A stretch of 64,000 nt of DNA. Source: Aequorivita sp. H23M31 (lineage in GTDB: Bacteria; Bacteroidota; Bacteroidia; Flavobacteriales; Flavobacteriaceae). The translations under genes and the position numbers were made by a program. Each line of letters opens with the position of its first letter. Position 1 is the stretch's first letter. Location: the NCBI RefSeq assembly GCF_004022485.1, contig NZ_CP034951.1:3162001-3226000 (forward strand), given 5' to 3'. Positions 36,943 through 45,534 of the stretch are shown here, one piece after another. The notes beneath the pieces are model-generated. The model worked only from the letters and a program-made list of their open reading frames with translations, did no database searches and was not told the DNA's origin.

Positions 36943-37869
36943 ATGAAAGTAACAGTTATAGGTGCCGGTGCTGTAGGTGCAAGTTGTGCGGAGTATATCG
37001 CCATCAAGAATTTTGCAAGCGAAGTAATTTTATTGGACATCAAAGAAGGTTTTGCCGAGGGAAAAGCGATGGATCTTATGCAAACAGCATCTCTCAATGG
37101 CTTTGATACCCGAATTATTGGCGTAACCGGAGATTATTCCAAAACAGCTGACAGTGATATTTGTGTAATTACCAGTGGAATACCAAGAAAACCCGGAATG
37201 ACGCGTGAAGAATTAATAGGAATTAACGCTGGTATTGTAAAAGATGTGTCTTCCAACCTTGTAAAACATTCTCCAAATACAATTCTTATCGTGGTAAGCA
37301 ATCCAATGGATACTATGGCATATTTGGCACATAAAACTTCCGGCTTGCCTAAAAATCGTATTATAGGAATGGGTGGTGCTTTGGATAGCGCTCGTTTTAA
37401 ATATCGTTTAGCTGAAGCTTTGGGCGCTCCCATTAGCGATGTGGACGGAATGGTAATCGGTGGTCACAGCGATACAGGAATGGTTCCTCTTACAAGATTG
37501 GCCACAAGGAATAGTGTACCTGTTTCTAAATTTCTTTCTGAAGATAGATTGAATCAAGTAATGGAGGAGACCAAAGTAGGTGGTGCTACATTAACTAAAT
37601 TATTGGGAACTTCAGCTTGGTATGCTCCTGGTGCAGCCGTTTCTGGTTTGGTTCAAGCAATTGCTTGCGATCAGAAAAAAATGTTTCCTTGCTCTGTAAT
37701 GCTTGAAGGCGAGTACGGAATGGATGATATTTGTTTGGGAGCTCCGGTAATTTTGGGACGAAATGGAATCGAGGAAATTGTAGAGATAGAATTGAACGAT
37801 GCTGAAAAAACTCATATGAAAGAAAGTGCCGACGGAGTTCGTAAAGTGAACGACTTATTGGAATTGTAA
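36943..37869 (+). CDS. mdh: Malate dehydrogenase (LDH-like type)
   Basis: 308 residues. Oxidises malate to oxaloacetate with NAD in the TCA cycle. N-terminal Rossmann motif GAGAVGAS, Asp34-type NAD selectivity residue in LLDIKEG, ITSGIPRKPGMTRE for the mobile loop with substrate Arg residues, VVSNPMD, MGGALDSARFKYRLA, and catalytic His in IGGHSDTGMVP. Monocistronic, ended by a hairpin shared with the convergent operon. Confidence 0.97.
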   Translation: MKVTVIGAGAVGASCAEYIAIKNFASEVILLDIKEGFAEGKAMDLMQTASLNGFDTRIIGVTGDYSKTADSDICVITSGIPRKPGMTREELIGINAGIVKDVSSNLVKHSPNTILIVVSNPMDTMAYLAHKTSGLPKNRIIGMGGALDSARFKYRLAEALGAPISDVDGMVIGGHSDTGMVPLTRLATRNSVPVSKFLSEDRLNQVMEETKVGGATLTKLLGTSAWYAPGAAVSGLVQAIACDQKKMFPCSVMLEGEYGMDDICLGAPVILGRNGIEEIVEIELNDAEKTHMKESADGVRKVNDLLEL

Positions 37870-37936
37870 AAAGATGTTTGAAGTGTTTTCTGGAACAAAT
37901 TTCCTCTAAATACTGCACAGACTTTTTCTTATATAT

Positions 37937-37988
37937 AAAAACCTTAAAATGTTTTAGTCTAATAAAAGGCAAACATTTTAGGGTTTTT
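37937..37988. terminator. Bidirectional terminator between mdh and the arsenosugar-type operon
   Basis: 37937-37954 pairs with 37971-37988 (A5-CC-TTAAAATGTTT against AAACATTTTA-GGG-T5, one G-T pair), with T runs on both strands. Its right arm abuts the stop codon of the glycosyltransferase gene at 37988-37990. Confidence 0.75.
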
Positions 37989-38794
37989 TATTTTTTACGC
38001 TTGGATTCAATATGTCTTTTGTAATATTTATATAATTCCTCTGGAGCCGCTCCCGAACGTTGTTTTAGATGTATCATCCAAAAGTGGAACTGTAAATTCC
38101 AAATTCCGTTTTCCCTATATCTCCTTGCGGAAGTGGTTAGGTTTTGTTGGATTACTACAAATTTTTTCCGTTTATAAAGTTGGCTAATGAGAATGTTGTC
38201 TTCATAAATAGTATATTTTTCATTGAAACCACCAATTTCCTCAAATACAGATTTCGTGATAAACTGACTTTGGTCGCCGCCTCTAAAAGCTTTTAGATTA
38301 AACTGTGTAAACCATCCGGCAAGACTGAGCCACCAATGGTTGCTATCAAACTTCATCCGGAAACAACCAGCAGGATTTCTTTTTTCAATTTCTTCTAAAA
38401 TATATTTATCGAAGTTTTTCGGAGGAAAGGAATCGGCGTGGAGAAAGTACAAAATGTTGCCAGCAGCCACTCGAGCGCCTTTATTCATTTGTATGGCGCG
38501 GCCTTTTTCTGAACTTGTAAGTGTGAATTGAAGTCTAGAAGATCTTACCCCGGGCGAAGTCGAAGGGTCTTTTGTATTTGGCTTTGAAAAATCCTGAATC
38601 AGTTCGGGTGTCGCATCCTCGCTTCCACCATCCACGCAAATTATTTCTACGTCATTTTCCCCTGAAAGATTTTCGGATACAAAACTAAGCAGCTCTACAA
38701 TGGTTTCTGCTTCGTTCAGAACGGGAATTATGATTGATAACATCCGGAATTTACGTTTTTCAGTTTTTGGAATATAATTTTCTAGATTATCCAC
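37988..38794 (-). CDS. TIGR04283-type glycosyltransferase 2 of the arsenosugar cluster
   Basis: 268 residues, GT-A fold: SIIIPVLNEAETI, VDGGSEDAT, the acceptor-side LHADSFPP (DxD equivalent HAD) and FRGGDQSQFITKSVFEEIGGF. This matches the rSAM/selenodomain-associated transferase 2 (TIGR04283) subfamily, now tied to arsenosugar synthesis. Last gene of the nine-gene operon. Between ELIQDF and the conserved SEKGRAIQMNKGA there is an odd stretch KPNTKDPSTSPGVRSS encoded by a palindromic interspersed repeat (about 38540-38570). Confidence 0.88.
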   Translation of the reverse strand: MDNLENYIPKTEKRKFRMLSIIIPVLNEAETIVELLSFVSENLSGENDVEIICVDGGSEDATPELIQDFSKPNTKDPSTSPGVRSSRLQFTLTSSEKGRAIQMNKGARVAAGNILYFLHADSFPPKNFDKYILEEIEKRNPAGCFRMKFDSNHWWLSLAGWFTQFNLKAFRGGDQSQFITKSVFEEIGGFNEKYTIYEDNILISQLYKRKKFVVIQQNLTTSARRYRENGIWNLQFHFWMIHLKQRSGAAPEELYKYYKRHIESKRKK

Positions 38795-38810
38795 TCACCA
38801 GCAATTCTGA

Positions 38811-39614
38811 TCACTTACCCTTCTCATTTAGATTCCAATCGTATTTTAAATATGAAATTTTCGCTTGTGGATGAATTTCGATATTTGAATATTGATTTAT
38901 AAATGCAATAACATCCGTTTTACCATTCACCTTAAAATCTTTTTTATACCAATCAAAAATGGGCGACAAAAGCGGATTGGAGGGAGAAACATGATTTTTA
39001 TCGCCATTAATAAAATCCTCAGCTGCTTGATCTAATTGTTTGTTTATTTTGGAAGCCGTAAACGCTTGATTAAGTAGTTTTGGACAAGAAATGGAAGCGC
39101 AATTTAAGGCGAAATGAATTCTTGGCTCGTCCATTTTCCGAAGAATTCCGTGTTCAATTTCGTCCAGCGAAATTTCCCTATTGCCAATTAAAATTCTATT
39201 TTTTGTCCAGGGACGGCTAATGTCTTTTATACTTTTTACAGGATAATTTTCAACTATCAGTTTAACTGTTGCGGCGTTGTAAAGATTGATATAGTACGCT
39301 AACACTTCTTCTAAACTCCAATTTTCGGTTGGTTCATTCTTGGATAGCATTATTAAATAGTTATTCAATAATAACTTGTCATTTGCGAACCTTTTGTAAT
39401 CTACCAAACCATTTTCATCCACGTGTTTTTGAAGAAGATTGTCCCATTGAGAATGGTCTATTTTATTTGCCTTTGTGTTTGTGGCATTTAATTCCCTAGC
39501 CATTCTTTCTGTCTGTTGGATATTTTTACTTAGTCCTTTAAGGGAATAGAGATTGCCGTTGAATAAAAGAAAACAGACTAAGAAAGTTGAGACAAAATGG
39601 AGTGAATATTTCAT
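38811..39614 (-). CDS. DUF547 secreted protein
   Basis: 267 residues: signal peptide, then the DUF547 core (NYLIMLSKNEPTENW, EEVLAYYINLYNAATVKLI, ISLDEIEHGILRK, RIHFALNCASISCP with two cysteines). Members occur in many bacteria and plants; some resemble papain-like folds but no activity is established. Position inside the operon suggests a periplasmic or membrane-side step. Confidence 0.85.
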   Translation of the reverse strand: MKYSLHFVSTFLVCFLLFNGNLYSLKGLSKNIQQTERMARELNATNTKANKIDHSQWDNLLQKHVDENGLVDYKRFANDKLLLNNYLIMLSKNEPTENWSLEEVLAYYINLYNAATVKLIVENYPVKSIKDISRPWTKNRILIGNREISLDEIEHGILRKMDEPRIHFALNCASISCPKLLNQAFTASKINKQLDQAAEDFINGDKNHVSPSNPLLSPIFDWYKKDFKVNGKTDVIAFINQYSNIEIHPQAKISYLKYDWNLNEKGK

Positions 39615-39632
39615 AAAGTTTGGTCTCTTAAA

Positions 39633-40529
39633 TTATGCCGATTTTGATCGTTTCTTTTTAACGGGGTAAATTATTTGATCGGTAAATTCCAAAGGAAATT
39701 CGTGATCGTCTTCAAAACCAAGTTCTATATCCCTTCCATCATAAGGTACATGATGGGTGTTAAAAATATAATCCCAGACACTGAGACTTATTCCGTAATT
39801 GATACCGTATTCAGTATTTTCCGGCAATTCCTTTACGTGATGCCAGATATGCATTTTTGGATTATTGAAGATGTACTTCAATATGCCATAATCCCATCCT
39901 AGATTGGCGTGGTTTAAATGCCCAATTGTAAGTGCACTAAAGTGGACAATTGCAACGGCTTCTACATCGAATCCCCCTATGATGGCAAGGGGAATGTATA
40001 GGATTGACTTATAAACTATGGGCTCCATCCAATGATATCGAAGGTGGGCGGCAAATCCCATTTCCGTCACCGAATGATGCAATTTGTGAAAATTCCAAAG
40101 AAAGGGAACGCGATGCAACAATATATGGGTATTCCATTGAACGAAATCGGTGACCAAAAAGAAAACCAACAGTCCAAGCCCATAGGGGAGGGCATTTAGA
40201 TTTACGATTTGAAAGTCCGATAGTTGCAGATTAATTAGACCCAAAAAATCATTAAACAATTGTGCCGTTGCATTGGAAAGGAAAATCAGTACAATTAAAT
40301 TCAGCAAAAAGAAATTAAAGAACATATAAAAAGTATCCAACCAAAAGTCTTTTCTAAAAATCTTTTGATTCTTTCGCCACGGAAACAAAATTTCCAGACC
40401 CCAAACAAGTAATGAAACCACTATCAGGCCATAGAAATAATTTTCCCAATGAAAAGTGGTTATTTCAGACCACAAATAATTGAAATATCCATAATAGGAA
40501 TCCTTGAATATGGTGAAATATTTATGCAT
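39633..40529 (-). CDS. Sterol desaturase / fatty acid hydroxylase family membrane protein
   Basis: 298 residues, four or more membrane helices and the di-iron histidine motifs of the family: HILLHR, HKLHHS, HLRYHWMEP, HLNHANLGWDYG and HIWHHV. Members hydroxylate or desaturate lipid chains using O2. Within this operon it may modify a lipid carrier or the lipid part of an arsenolipid; that is inference. Confidence 0.9.
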   Translation of the reverse strand: MHKYFTIFKDSYYGYFNYLWSEITTFHWENYFYGLIVVSLLVWGLEILFPWRKNQKIFRKDFWLDTFYMFFNFFLLNLIVLIFLSNATAQLFNDFLGLINLQLSDFQIVNLNALPYGLGLLVFFLVTDFVQWNTHILLHRVPFLWNFHKLHHSVTEMGFAAHLRYHWMEPIVYKSILYIPLAIIGGFDVEAVAIVHFSALTIGHLNHANLGWDYGILKYIFNNPKMHIWHHVKELPENTEYGINYGISLSVWDYIFNTHHVPYDGRDIELGFEDDHEFPLEFTDQIIYPVKKKRSKSA

Positions 40530-40590
40530 TTCTTACTTGTATTCCATTTCTAAACTAAATAATTGTCCGAGACTTTCGTTTTTTTATAAA

Positions 40591-41409
40591 TTATAATCCC
40601 TTGATCAATTCCCTAAACAGCCTAATTAGATTTGGTTCCGCTTTTGCTGCCATTGCCAGGATTTCTTCAATATTTACGGGTTTTAGGTTATCTGGGTCAC
40701 ATCCATCTGTAAGTGCGGAAATAGCGGAAACTGGAAGATCAAGATGGTTGGCAACAATAACTTCTGGAACAGTGCTCATTCCTACTGCATCGGCTCCAAT
40801 TAGCTTTAAAAACCGATATTCAGCCCTAGTTTCTAATTGGGGACCCACCACGCTTGCATAAACTCCCTTGTGAAGTTTGATATTTTTATTCGCTGCAATT
40901 TGCTCTAACTTTTCATTCATAGTTCGGTCATAGGGTGCACTCATATCAACGAATCTTTCACCCAAATGTTCTACGCCTTTAAATGCTAGGGGAGAGCCAC
41001 CCTGTAAATTGATATGGTCATCGATAAGCATCAATTCTCCTTTCTTAAAATTCGGATTTATTGCTCCTGCAGCATTGCTGACCAAAAGATGCTTGATACC
41101 GAGCAGTTTCATAACACGAACGGGAAAAGTGATATCCAGTTGGCTATAGCCTTCATAAAAATGAAAGCGACCCTGCATAACAACAACTTTTTTCCCTTCC
41201 AAGGTGCCATAAATCAATTTCCCTCTATGAAATTCTACCGTGGCAGTGGGGAAATTTGGAATATGGTTATAGCGTACTTCCTTTTCGATTTCCATATAAT
41301 CCAGTATTTTCCCTAGTCCACTACCTAGAATAATCCCGATTTCTGGGTTTTTAAAACCGCGTTGCTGCAGAAATCCTGCTGCTTCCTCTATATATTTTAA
41401 AAAGCTCAT
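40591..41409 (-). CDS. Purine nucleoside phosphorylase (trimeric, PNP family)
   Basis: 272 residues. Phosphorolysis of purine nucleosides. Phosphate site GIILGSGLG and MQGRFHFYEGY, then VSNAAGAIN, base-site Glu in GPQLETRAEY and MSTVPEVIVA. Its ATG overlaps the end of the DUF2064 gene by 4 nt, so translation is coupled. In the arsenosugar pathway, adenine must be removed from the 5'-dearsenylated-type adenosyl intermediate made by ArsS, and a phosphorylase or hydrolase does this; this gene fits that role, though a general salvage function is also possible. Confidence 0.92.
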   Translation of the reverse strand: MSFLKYIEEAAGFLQQRGFKNPEIGIILGSGLGKILDYMEIEKEVRYNHIPNFPTATVEFHRGKLIYGTLEGKKVVVMQGRFHFYEGYSQLDITFPVRVMKLLGIKHLLVSNAAGAINPNFKKGELMLIDDHINLQGGSPLAFKGVEHLGERFVDMSAPYDRTMNEKLEQIAANKNIKLHKGVYASVVGPQLETRAEYRFLKLIGADAVGMSTVPEVIVANHLDLPVSAISALTDGCDPDNLKPVNIEEILAMAAKAEPNLIRLFRELIKGL

Positions 41410-42104
41410 AAGCTATCGTGATGTTTTTTTAAATGTGATGGTAAAAATTGATCAAATATTGCCTGATCCTTTATATCCTCATAAATATCAATATCGTTTC
41501 GGTCAGGAAGAAGAATGTGATTTTCATGTTTTAAATCTTCCAAAGTTTCTTTAAGAATGGTATGGGAACCCCAATTTTTATTTTTAAATAATTGAGGTTT
41601 TGGTTCCTTCATTCCCAATAAATAATATCCGCCGTCGGTGGCTGGACCTACAACTATGTTATGGTCGTTTAAAATAGCAAAAGCCGTTCCTAAATCCTGT
41701 TTGTTCAAATCAAACATATCGGAACCTATAATGATTGCCACTTGATAACCCATATTGAAAATTTCAGTAAACGCATTGCTCATTCTTTCCCCCAGATCAT
41801 TTCCACATTGCAATCTTTTCCTGAAAATTTCCGAATCCCAAATATCGTTTTTATGGATTTCTTCAGAATAGAAAATGTACTTATCCACATTCAAATCCTT
41901 GGTTATTTCCATGGTGTGTTTTAAAAGAAATTCATATATTTTCAAGGCGCTTTCATCTCCCACAGTTTGTGCCAATCGGGTTTTTACCTTTCCCAACTCC
42001 GGATTTTTAGTGAAAATAATCAGGGCCTTTTTTGAAGTGGGAAAATGAAAATCAAATGCCATTTCCTTATCGCTGTTGGTATCTTGTGGTTTAAGCAGTG
42101 CCAT
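41406..42104 (-). CDS. TIGR04282-type glycosyltransferase (DUF2064) of the arsenosugar cluster
   Basis: 232 residues: ALIIFTKNPELGKVKTRLA at the start, IFYSEE, LGERMSNAFTEIF, VAIIIGSDMFDL and VGPATDGGYYLLGM. This is the rSAM/selenodomain-associated transferase 1 family (TIGR04282), a nucleotidyl- or glycosyltransferase-like fold. It is fused by a 4-nt overlap to the phosphorylase gene downstream. First residues MALLKPQDTNSDKEM are not conserved; the true start may be Met15 or so. Confidence 0.88.
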   Translation of the reverse strand: MALLKPQDTNSDKEMAFDFHFPTSKKALIIFTKNPELGKVKTRLAQTVGDESALKIYEFLLKHTMEITKDLNVDKYIFYSEEIHKNDIWDSEIFRKRLQCGNDLGERMSNAFTEIFNMGYQVAIIIGSDMFDLNKQDLGTAFAILNDHNIVVGPATDGGYYLLGMKEPKPQLFKNKNWGSHTILKETLEDLKHENHILLPDRNDIDIYEDIKDQAIFDQFLPSHLKKHHDSL

Positions 42105-42121
42105 TTTTTTTGGAATCTAAA

Positions 42122-42304
42122 TTAGTTGTTTGGGGATTTTATTTTCTTTAATTGGGTGAGAATAATAAAAATACTTGCAATAGAGCCCATAAGAAATGGT
42201 AGATTTTTTCTTACAAAAACATCTTCCCAATTTACCATTATCAGATTTAGCCCTAAAAGAATAATGCCTCCCACCAATAAATAAATATTTCTATTGAATT
42301 TCAT
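42122..42304 (-). CDS. Small two-helix membrane protein in the arsenosugar-type operon
   Basis: 60 residues: two hydrophobic segments (IYLLVGGIILLGLNLIMVNW and FLMGSIASIFIILTQL) and a charged tail. No motif recognised. Gaps of 17 and 24 nt to its neighbours place it firmly in the operon. Confidence 0.6.
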   Translation of the reverse strand: MKFNRNIYLLVGGIILLGLNLIMVNWEDVFVRKNLPFLMGSIASIFIILTQLKKIKSPNN

Positions 42305-42328
42305 TGTTTAAGTTTTGGGCTTTTTAAT

Positions 42329-42829
42329 TTAATAAATAGGAATACCCGCGTGTAACCATGCACTCCATTTTTCAGAAAAAGTGTGTACGTTTTCAGTTTC
42401 TGTTCCGGCGGAATCGATAACGGTACAACCCTTATTTTTCCATTCAAAGATACCACCGTAAAGGTTCTTGACATTTGTGAAGCCTGCCTTTTTCAGTTTT
42501 TCTCCTATTTTCTCCGAACGAATTCCCAAAGAGCAATAAACGATTAAATGTGCATTCCTATTTATATCCCGAAGCTGGTTTTCATTGGAAGAAAATTTAT
42601 CGAAACCGATGTTTACACTGGATTTGATGTGACTTACGGAAAATTCCTCTGGTTCGCGAGCATCTAGGATAACAACGGAATCATTCTTTTGGAGCATCAT
42701 TAATTCTTCTACGGAAACATAGGGGATGCTGTGTGTATTGTACTTATTTAGAAGCTTCTCGAGTGACTCTTGTCCAGAAGACGTTCCGATTAGGAAAATA
42801 AAAAAAATAAATAATAAGGAATATCTCAT
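42329..42829 (-). CDS. Exported rhodanese-domain protein
   Basis: 166 residues: signal peptide (LIGTSSGQ), then a rhodanese domain with DAREPEEFSVSHI and the active-site loop beginning Cys99 in YCSLGIRS. Rhodaneses carry sulfur as a persulfide. In an arsenic-sugar operon it could supply sulfur (thio-arsenicals) or reduce oxidised arsenic, but neither is shown. 55 nt downstream of arsS. Confidence 0.85.
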   Translation of the reverse strand: MRYSLLFIFFIFLIGTSSGQESLEKLLNKYNTHSIPYVSVEELMMLQKNDSVVILDAREPEEFSVSHIKSSVNIGFDKFSSNENQLRDINRNAHLIVYCSLGIRSEKIGEKLKKAGFTNVKNLYGGIFEWKNKGCTVIDSAGTETENVHTFSEKWSAWLHAGIPIY

Positions 42830-42884
42830 TGGAAAAATTTAGACCTCAGGGGTCTCACAGACCTGTGAGCTCTGACTATAAAGT

Positions 42885-43964
42885 TTATTGGCCAATTACC
42901 GTCCCTTGACAACTGCTACCTGCTCCAGCCGTACATCCATAACAGTGCTGGGAAACAATTATATTTCTGTCCTGAAGAATGGTTTCGTTATATTCGGAAA
43001 TATGTTGCACCTTGCTTGCTACTTTCAGTTCCAACATTTGATTAAAATCGCAATCGTATAGATATCCATCCCAGCTAACGGAAAGAGTGTTGCGGCACAT
43101 CACGTTTTGCACCGCGGCTGGATTGTAGGCATCTACTAATTGATACATATAATCTTCATAATTTTCCGAGGCAATCAAATAGTCCAGAAACCGGGAAATG
43201 GGAAGATTGGTAATTGCGAAAAGCTGGTGGAACTGAATATTAAAATCTTCCATTAAGGCTTTTTTGAAATCGCCTTCCATTTCCTTTTGATTTCCAGGTA
43301 AAAATGCTCCGCTCGGATTATAAACCAAATCCAAACGCAAATTGCTATCTGGTATCCCGTAACCAATTGTGTTAAGTTCCTGTAAAGCTTTTATAGATTG
43401 GTCAAAAACGCCCGTGCCTCTTTGTCTATCAGTTTTACCACGCGTCCAATGAGGCATACTGCTGATTACATGAACGTTGTGTTTTTTAAAGAATTCTGGT
43501 AAATCGTAATATTTTTTGTTGGCTCGAATGATTGTCAAATTACTACGAACAATGAAATCCCTCACACCTGCCTTGCTCGCTTCCTCTACAAACCACCTAA
43601 AATTTGGATTCATTTCCGGGGCTCCTCCCGTGAGGTCCAGAGTGTGCGCGGAAGTACTTCTAATTACTTCCAGGCATTGCTCCATAGTTTCGCGAGTCAT
43701 TATTTCCTTTCTATCCGGACCTGCATCTACATGGCAATGGGCACAAACCTGATTGCACATATAACCCAAGTTAATTTGTAGAATTTCTAATGTATTGGGC
43801 CGTAATGGAAATTGCTGGGTTTCGCTTATCTTTTGCTGAAAAGTGGGCAAATTACCATTGGCAAAAATACCATTGGAGAGTTTTTCAAGCTGTTTATGCG
43901 CAATGGAAAGATCGCTCTTTCGTTTATGAAGAGATTGTTGTTTTTTCTTTTTTTCTTTTTGCAT
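42885..43964 (-). CDS. arsS: Arsenosugar biosynthesis radical SAM protein ArsS
   Basis: 359 residues. The radical SAM cluster is Cys70-x3-Cys74-x2-Cys77 (GYMCNQVCAHCH), with LDLTGGAPEMNP as the SAM motif. The C-terminal auxiliary Cys domain ends HCYGCTAGAGSSCQG (Cys341, Cys344, Cys352), characteristic of the radical SAM/Cys-rich (SeCys) family TIGR04167. Known members join the 5'-deoxyadenosyl group of SAM to dimethylarsinous acid. Here all positions are Cys and the stop is TAA, so no selenocysteine is used. A Lys-rich N-terminus (MQKEKKKKQQ) precedes the fold. Confidence 0.92.
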   Translation of the reverse strand: MQKEKKKKQQSLHKRKSDLSIAHKQLEKLSNGIFANGNLPTFQQKISETQQFPLRPNTLEILQINLGYMCNQVCAHCHVDAGPDRKEIMTRETMEQCLEVIRSTSAHTLDLTGGAPEMNPNFRWFVEEASKAGVRDFIVRSNLTIIRANKKYYDLPEFFKKHNVHVISSMPHWTRGKTDRQRGTGVFDQSIKALQELNTIGYGIPDSNLRLDLVYNPSGAFLPGNQKEMEGDFKKALMEDFNIQFHQLFAITNLPISRFLDYLIASENYEDYMYQLVDAYNPAAVQNVMCRNTLSVSWDGYLYDCDFNQMLELKVASKVQHISEYNETILQDRNIIVSQHCYGCTAGAGSSCQGTVIGQ

Positions 43965-44027
43965 AGCAATGCTTCAATTTTACTTCTAAAACTATTCTCA
44001 AATATCCTGATAATATTGGCTTTACCA

Positions 44028-44366
44028 CTACATTTCCAATTTATTGACCTTGTTCATCATCTGTACTCCGTGAACCAAGGTGGCCCCACTTTTAATTGCC
44101 GCACCTACGTGCACCGCTTCCATCATTTCTTCTTTGGTAATACCGCGCTGTAATCCATCCTTGGTGTATGCGTCAATACAATAAGGGCACATTTCAGTAT
44201 GGGAAACGGCTAGTGCAATCAACGATTTTTCGCGTGCTGTTAAAGCTCCTTCCTCAAAAACTTTGTTATAATATTCAAAAAACTTTTCGCCTAGTTCTTT
44301 GCTCCAGTTGGTGATATTGCCAAATTTTCTAAGATCTGCCGGGTCGTAATAATTGCTCTTGGACAT
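44028..44366 (-). CDS. Arsenosugar-cluster carboxymuconolactone decarboxylase-like (peroxidase-like) protein
   Basis: 112 residues, AhpD/CMD fold: ALTAREKSLIALAVSHTEMCPYC with Cys60 and Cys63, then AYTKDGLQRGITKEEMMEAVHV. This subfamily (TIGR04169 type) travels with ArsS. It is the first gene of the operon. The CxxC pair may provide thiol redox for arsenic or oxidant handling. Codon and spacing (63 nt before arsS) indicate cotranscription. Confidence 0.88.
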   Translation of the reverse strand: MSKSNYYDPADLRKFGNITNWSKELGEKFFEYYNKVFEEGALTAREKSLIALAVSHTEMCPYCIDAYTKDGLQRGITKEEMMEAVHVGAAIKSGATLVHGVQMMNKVNKLEM

Positions 44367-44473
44367 AATGGATAAGTTACAGTTTTTAAATTGAGAAATT
44401 CGAGTATTTTGAAAATTTTAAAAGTATAAATGTAGTCCGCCAAATAGTAAAAACCTTACTATAGTTACGACTA

Positions 44474-45226
44474 TCAATCAAAGGAATAAGCAACCCCTGT
44501 GGAAAAATTATACTGAGATTTGGGGATACCCACCGCGGGATAGCGGTCGAAAATAAAGGTGTACGTAGTTTTAAAGGCTAAATCACCAAACATTTTAATT
44601 AAGAGTGAGGATTGGCTCGAAACGCGATAATCCTCAAAATCGCCCAGCTTGGGTTGGTAATAAGTGGTACTTATAATAGCTATGTTTTTTACGGGATATA
44701 ACGAAAAGGAAAAATACGCGCTGCCCCGAATATCCCGTTGGATTGGAGTGATGCCGTCGTCTAATTCTTCTTGTTCATACATTACCAATGTCCCAAGATA
44801 GAAGTTATACAAATTAGAAGTACTCAGCTTAAAACGCGGACCGGTACCTGCAAGACCGCGGAAATCTATTTTGGAAACTTTGTTGTATTGGGCCTGCACA
44901 AAAACTTCCCAAGTTATTCTTGGGTAAATTTTATAATTATATCTAATATGTGAAATTCCACTGTTGGAAAATTTATTCCCTTCAATTCTCTGAAATTCGA
45001 TATCATTCTTTATCAATATCAAATTTCTTTTCATTTTATATTGCAAGTGAATATTGCTCCGAAAGCCAAAATATTCATTGACATCTTTTTTAAGTGAAAA
45101 ATCCAGACTCGCCGATCCGGTAAATCCTGAAGTGTCCGTTACTTTTCTTAAGGATTCGGCATTGAGAACCTGAGCGCTGGTATGAAAGGAAATTGATAGA
45201 AATAAAATTAGGGCAAGATGTTTCAT
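44474..45226 (-). CDS. DUF481-type outer-membrane protein
   Basis: 250 residues: signal peptide (FHTSAQ) then repeated amphipathic beta strands (GFTGSASLDFSLKKDVNEYFGF, ITWEVFVQAQYNKV, YNFYLGTLVMYEQEE) ending in an aromatic VAYSFD. Resembles DUF481-family barrels. Function not known. The IS element lies 207 bp upstream of its start and could affect its promoter. Confidence 0.75.
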   Translation of the reverse strand: MKHLALILFLSISFHTSAQVLNAESLRKVTDTSGFTGSASLDFSLKKDVNEYFGFRSNIHLQYKMKRNLILIKNDIEFQRIEGNKFSNSGISHIRYNYKIYPRITWEVFVQAQYNKVSKIDFRGLAGTGPRFKLSTSNLYNFYLGTLVMYEQEELDDGITPIQRDIRGSAYFSFSLYPVKNIAIISTTYYQPKLGDFEDYRVSSQSSLLIKMFGDLAFKTTYTFIFDRYPAVGIPKSQYNFSTGVAYSFD

Positions 45227-45534
45227 CTGTCTATGACGGATTCTGATTAAAGATTTTGGATTGATTGTGATAAGACGTATTTCAAATTGTAAAAATGAAA
45301 TATAATTAAATTTTTCCTTTGATTTTAATCAAATTTTACGGTCGAACTTAATTGAGATATGACTGAGGAAAACTTTGAAAATTTACAAGTGATATTATTT
45401 GAACGATAGTTTTTAAGGGGATTTTTTTTTAAATTTTTATTCATTGTTGTCCGATAAAAATCTAAAGTAGCAAAAATAGCATTGTCGTTGCCATATTTTA
45501 CTGGATTGTGTTCCGATTTTCAAAACAGAACCCC

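Noticed and set aside
42841..42873. Palindrome-rich stretch between rhodanese and arsS as a riboswitch or attenuator
   Set aside because: Only a 7-bp stem with a 2-nt loop and no T run; it looks like a common short interspersed repeat.
42885..43964. Selenocysteine in ArsS (the family includes SeCys members)
   Set aside because: All expected positions are Cys codons, the stop is TAA, and no UGA lies in frame.
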